A stretch of 64,000 nucleotides of DNA, taken from positions 310,001 through 374,000 of the forward strand of contig NZ_FOKM01000006.1 of assembly GCF_900111905.1 (NCBI RefSeq), written 5' to 3'. Position numbers and translations under genes: made by a program. The stretch is from Rhizobium sp. NFR07. Lineage in GTDB: Bacteria > Pseudomonadota > Alphaproteobacteria > Rhizobiales > Rhizobiaceae. The notes under the pieces were generated by a model. The model was not told the DNA's origin. It ran no database searches and saw nothing but the letters and a program-made list of their open reading frames with translations. Numbering within the stretch: position 1 is the first letter of the stretch; each line of letters opens with the position of its first letter. Below are positions 61,917 to 64,000 of this stretch, one piece after another.

Positions 61917-63536
61917 TCAGGATGCTGTTGCGAGGCGCGCATTGCGATTGGCGGCCTGCACATCCGGGTCGGGATCGAGGCTGGCGGCAAGAAGGGCCTG
62001 CGTGTAGGGCTTTTGCAGATTGTCGAACACCTGCGCGACGGTGCCGAATTCGACAACCTCGCCCTTCTGCATGACCATCACGTAATCGGCAAAGTCGCGC
62101 ACCAGCGGCAGGTCGTGGGCAATGAAGATGAAAGCGATGCCCATCTCCTTGCGCAGCTTGTCGAGCAGCGTGATCACCTGTGCCTGAACCGAGACGTCGA
62201 GTGCCGAGACGGCCTCGTCGCATACGATCAGCTGCGGTTCGAGTGCCAGCGCGCGGGCAATGGCGATACGCTGGCGCTGGCCGCCCGAAAACTGGTGCGG
62301 ATAACGGCCCATATGTTCGGCGGAAAGACCGACCTGACCCAACAATTCGGCGACGCGTTCGCGCCACTTGGCCTTGGGCAGAATTTCCGGGTGGATGACC
62401 CAGGCCTCGGAAATCAGCTGGTAGACCGTCATGCGCGGATTGAGCGACTGGGTCGGGTCCTGAAAGACCATCTGCAGATCGCGGCGCAGCTTGAAGAGTT
62501 CGCCCGGCGACATGGTGAAAAGGTCTTTGCCCTTCCACTTGGCGGTGCCGCCATCGGCCTCTTCCAGGCGCAGCAGGATGCGGGCGAGAGTGGATTTGCC
62601 CGAGCCGCTTTCGCCGACGACAGCGACGGTCTCGCCGGCCTTCAGGTCGAAGGACACGCCCTTCAGCGCTTCGAAGCCGCCGTAGAACTTTTTCGCATCC
62701 TTTACGCTCAGAATGGCGTCGCCCGAAGCTTCAGGCTCATGCATGTCGCCCTTGCCGGGGGCGGCGGCGATAAGCTTTTTCGTATAGGCGTGCTGCGGGT
62801 TGTGATAGACCTCGCGCACCGTGCCGCTTTCGACCAGCTGGCCCTTTTCCATCACGACGACGCGGTCGGCGACTTCCGACACGACGCCGAGATCGTGGGT
62901 GATGATCAGCACGCCCATGCCGGTTTCGCGCTGGAGTTCCTTGAGGAGAGCCAGCACTTCCGCCTGCACCGTCACGTCGAGCGCGGTGGTCGGTTCGTCG
63001 GCGATCAGCAGGTCGGGTTTCAGAGCAAGCGCCATGGCGATCATGACACGTTGACGCTGGCCACCGGAAAATTCGTGCGGGTATTTGTCGAGCGCGCGTT
63101 CCGGCTCGGGCAGGGCGACGCGTTTGAAGAGGCGGAGCGCTTCGGCCTGGGCCTGCGTGTTGCCTATACCGTGGGTTTTGAGCGCCTCGCGCATTTGCCA
63201 GCCGACCGTGTAGACCGGGTTCAGGTGGCTGAGCGGGTCCTGAAAGATCATGGCGATGCGGCGGCCGTTCACTTCGCGGCGCTGTTCGGGATTCATCTTG
63301 AAGAGATCCTTGCCGTCGAGCAGGATTTCCCCGGAAGAGATCTTGCCGGGCGGCATGTCGATCAGGTTCATGATCGCCGAAGACGACACAGACTTGCCGG
63401 AACCGCTTTCGCCGAGGATGGCCAGAGTTTCGCCACGATCGAGATAATAGGAGATGTTGCGCACGGCATGCACGACACCCGATACAGTGTGAAAATCGAC
63501 CGAGAGGTTGCGGACTTCGAGAAGATGATCAGCCAT
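61917..63536 (-). CDS. Fused DppD-DppF ABC transporter ATPase
   Basis: A 539-residue double ATPase. Domain 1: Walker [10 protein letters not shown], signature FSGGQRQRV, Walker [11 protein letters not shown]. Domain 2: Walker [10 protein letters not shown], signature FSGGQRQRI, Walker [11 protein letters not shown], with Ala in place of the common Pro. The start ATG 63536 overlaps the permease stop by 8 bases. It resembles the ATPase at 21104 in plan; the two belong to separate transporters. Confidence 0.93.
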   Translation of the reverse strand: MADHLLEVRNLSVDFHTVSGVVHAVRNISYYLDRGETLAILGESGSGKSVSSSAIMNLIDMPPGKISSGEILLDGKDLFKMNPEQRREVNGRRIAMIFQDPLSHLNPVYTVGWQMREALKTHGIGNTQAQAEALRLFKRVALPEPERALDKYPHEFSGGQRQRVMIAMALALKPDLLIADEPTTALDVTVQAEVLALLKELQRETGMGVLIITHDLGVVSEVADRVVVMEKGQLVESGTVREVYHNPQHAYTKKLIAAAPGKGDMHEPEASGDAILSVKDAKKFYGGFEALKGVSFDLKAGETVAVVGESGSGKSTLARILLRLEEADGGTAKWKGKDLFTMSPGELFKLRRDLQMVFQDPTQSLNPRMTVYQLISEAWVIHPEILPKAKWRERVAELLGQVGLSAEHMGRYPHQFSGGQRQRIAIARALALEPQLIVCDEAVSALDVSVQAQVITLLDKLRKEMGIAFIFIAHDLPLVRDFADYVMVMQKGEVVEFGTVAQVFDNLQKPYTQALLAASLDPDPDVQAANRNARLATAS

Positions 63537-64000
63537 TTTTCGGTCCTTTCATTTCCAGGCGCCAGCGCTGGAGGGGGTCGAGCGCGATACGCAGCCAGTT
63601 GGACAGAAGGTTGAGCGAGAGCGTGGTGAGAATGATCGCCAGACCCGGCCAGAAAGACAGCCACCAGGCATTGGTGAGGTATTGACGGCCCTGAGAGATC
63701 ATCAGGCCCCAGGTGATTTCCGGCGGCTGGATGCCGATGCCGAGGAAGGACAGCGCACTTTCAGCGAGCATCACATAGGCGAAATCGAGCGTGGCAAGCG
63801 TTGTCAACGTCGGCAGAACCACCGGCAGGATGTGGCGGAACAAGATTCGCTTCGACGATGCACCCATGACCTTTGCGGCCTGCACGAACATGCGGCTCTT
63901 GATCTCCAACACCTCGGCACGGGTGGTTCGGAGGTAGACGGGGATACGGGTGATCGAGAGCACGAGCATCAGGTTCAATATGGATGAGCCGAGGATGTAC
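63529..64000 (-). CDS. ABC transporter permease, DppC family (5' end beyond window)
   Basis: The C-terminal 156 codons of a DppC-type permease; the frame stays open to the window edge, so the start lies outside (a TTG at 63978 is internal). Visible are the EAA loop (FVQAAKVMGASSKRILFRHI, followed by LPVVLPTL), LAESALSFLGIGIQPPEITW and the final membrane helix with LSLNLLSNWLRIALDP. It forms the channel of the transporter energised by the ATPase at 61917; DppA and DppB homologues are expected to the right. Confidence 0.9.
   Translation of the reverse strand, partial: YILGSSILNLMLVLSITRIPVYLRTTRAEVLEIKSRMFVQAAKVMGASSKRILFRHILPVVLPTLTTLATLDFAYVMLAESALSFLGIGIQPPEITWGLMISQGRQYLTNAWWLSFWPGLAIILTTLSLNLLSNWLRIALDPLQRWRLEMKGPKNG

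Overview
The window looks like chromosomal or megaplasmid accessory DNA of a GC-rich alphaproteobacterium of the Rhizobiaceae (Rhizobium/Agrobacterium type). The evidence is the rhaR-S-T-P-Q-U-K gene order known from Rhizobium leguminosarum, a rhizobial-type CTCCCCCACAAGGGGGAG intergenic palindrome, and the density of ABC uptake operons, each with its own regulator. I see no rRNA, tRNA, transposase, phage gene or CRISPR array. These calls come from reading the sequence; no database search was run.

Layout. 1-6707 (+): the rhamnose operon (end of rhaR, then rhaSTPQUK). 6664-8407 (-): recX, an NTF2-like protein and a cold-shock protein. 8675-15131 (-): a sugar ABC operon with a TIM-barrel isomerase, an RpiR regulator and a PfkB kinase. 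15590-25531: a GntR regulator with two winged helices, divergent from an operon holding a C45/AAT-type Ntn hydrolase, a dipeptide/opine-type ABC transporter, an M20 amidohydrolase and a class III aminotransferase. 25662-31841: a polar-amino-acid-type ABC transporter with a HIBADH-like dehydrogenase, RpiB and a FadR-type GntR, divergent from rbsK across a clear operator. 31954-42543: a ten-gene catabolic operon with a divergent second double-winged-helix GntR. Its most unusual member is a protein whose C-terminal half is a CTP-synthase-type glutaminase domain without any synthetase domain.

42910-47344: a LysR regulator, a secreted alpha/beta hydrolase, a cytochrome P460-like protein with a four-helix haem-b-type membrane partner, and an aldo/keto reductase. 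Three copies of a 15-bp T-N11-A palindrome (ATAAG-S-NNN-S-CTWAT) sit before the LysR, hydrolase and reductase genes and suggest one small regulon. 47654-54316 (+): six genes that look like a partner-switching phosphorelay tied to c-di-GMP: a GGDEF-EAL protein, a degenerate GHKL-like protein, a STAS-like/methyltransferase fusion, a membrane Cache-HAMP-SpoIIE phosphatase, a GHKL anti-sigma-type kinase and a STAS protein. This is my best candidate for an undescribed system. 54698-56061: an ECF sigma factor and its membrane anti-sigma factor. 56135-58876: a LysE exporter, a J-domain protein and a homocysteine S-methyltransferase-like protein. 58985-64000 (-): a dipeptide-type ABC transporter (permease cut by the window edge) with DHDPS-family, 2-hydroxyacid dehydrogenase and Ldh-family enzymes.

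Together the genes describe a soil or root-associated heterotroph that imports sugars and amino-acid derivatives through separate inducible operons. Transport genes are translationally coupled by ATGA or TTGA overlaps, and operators lie in the divergent gaps.
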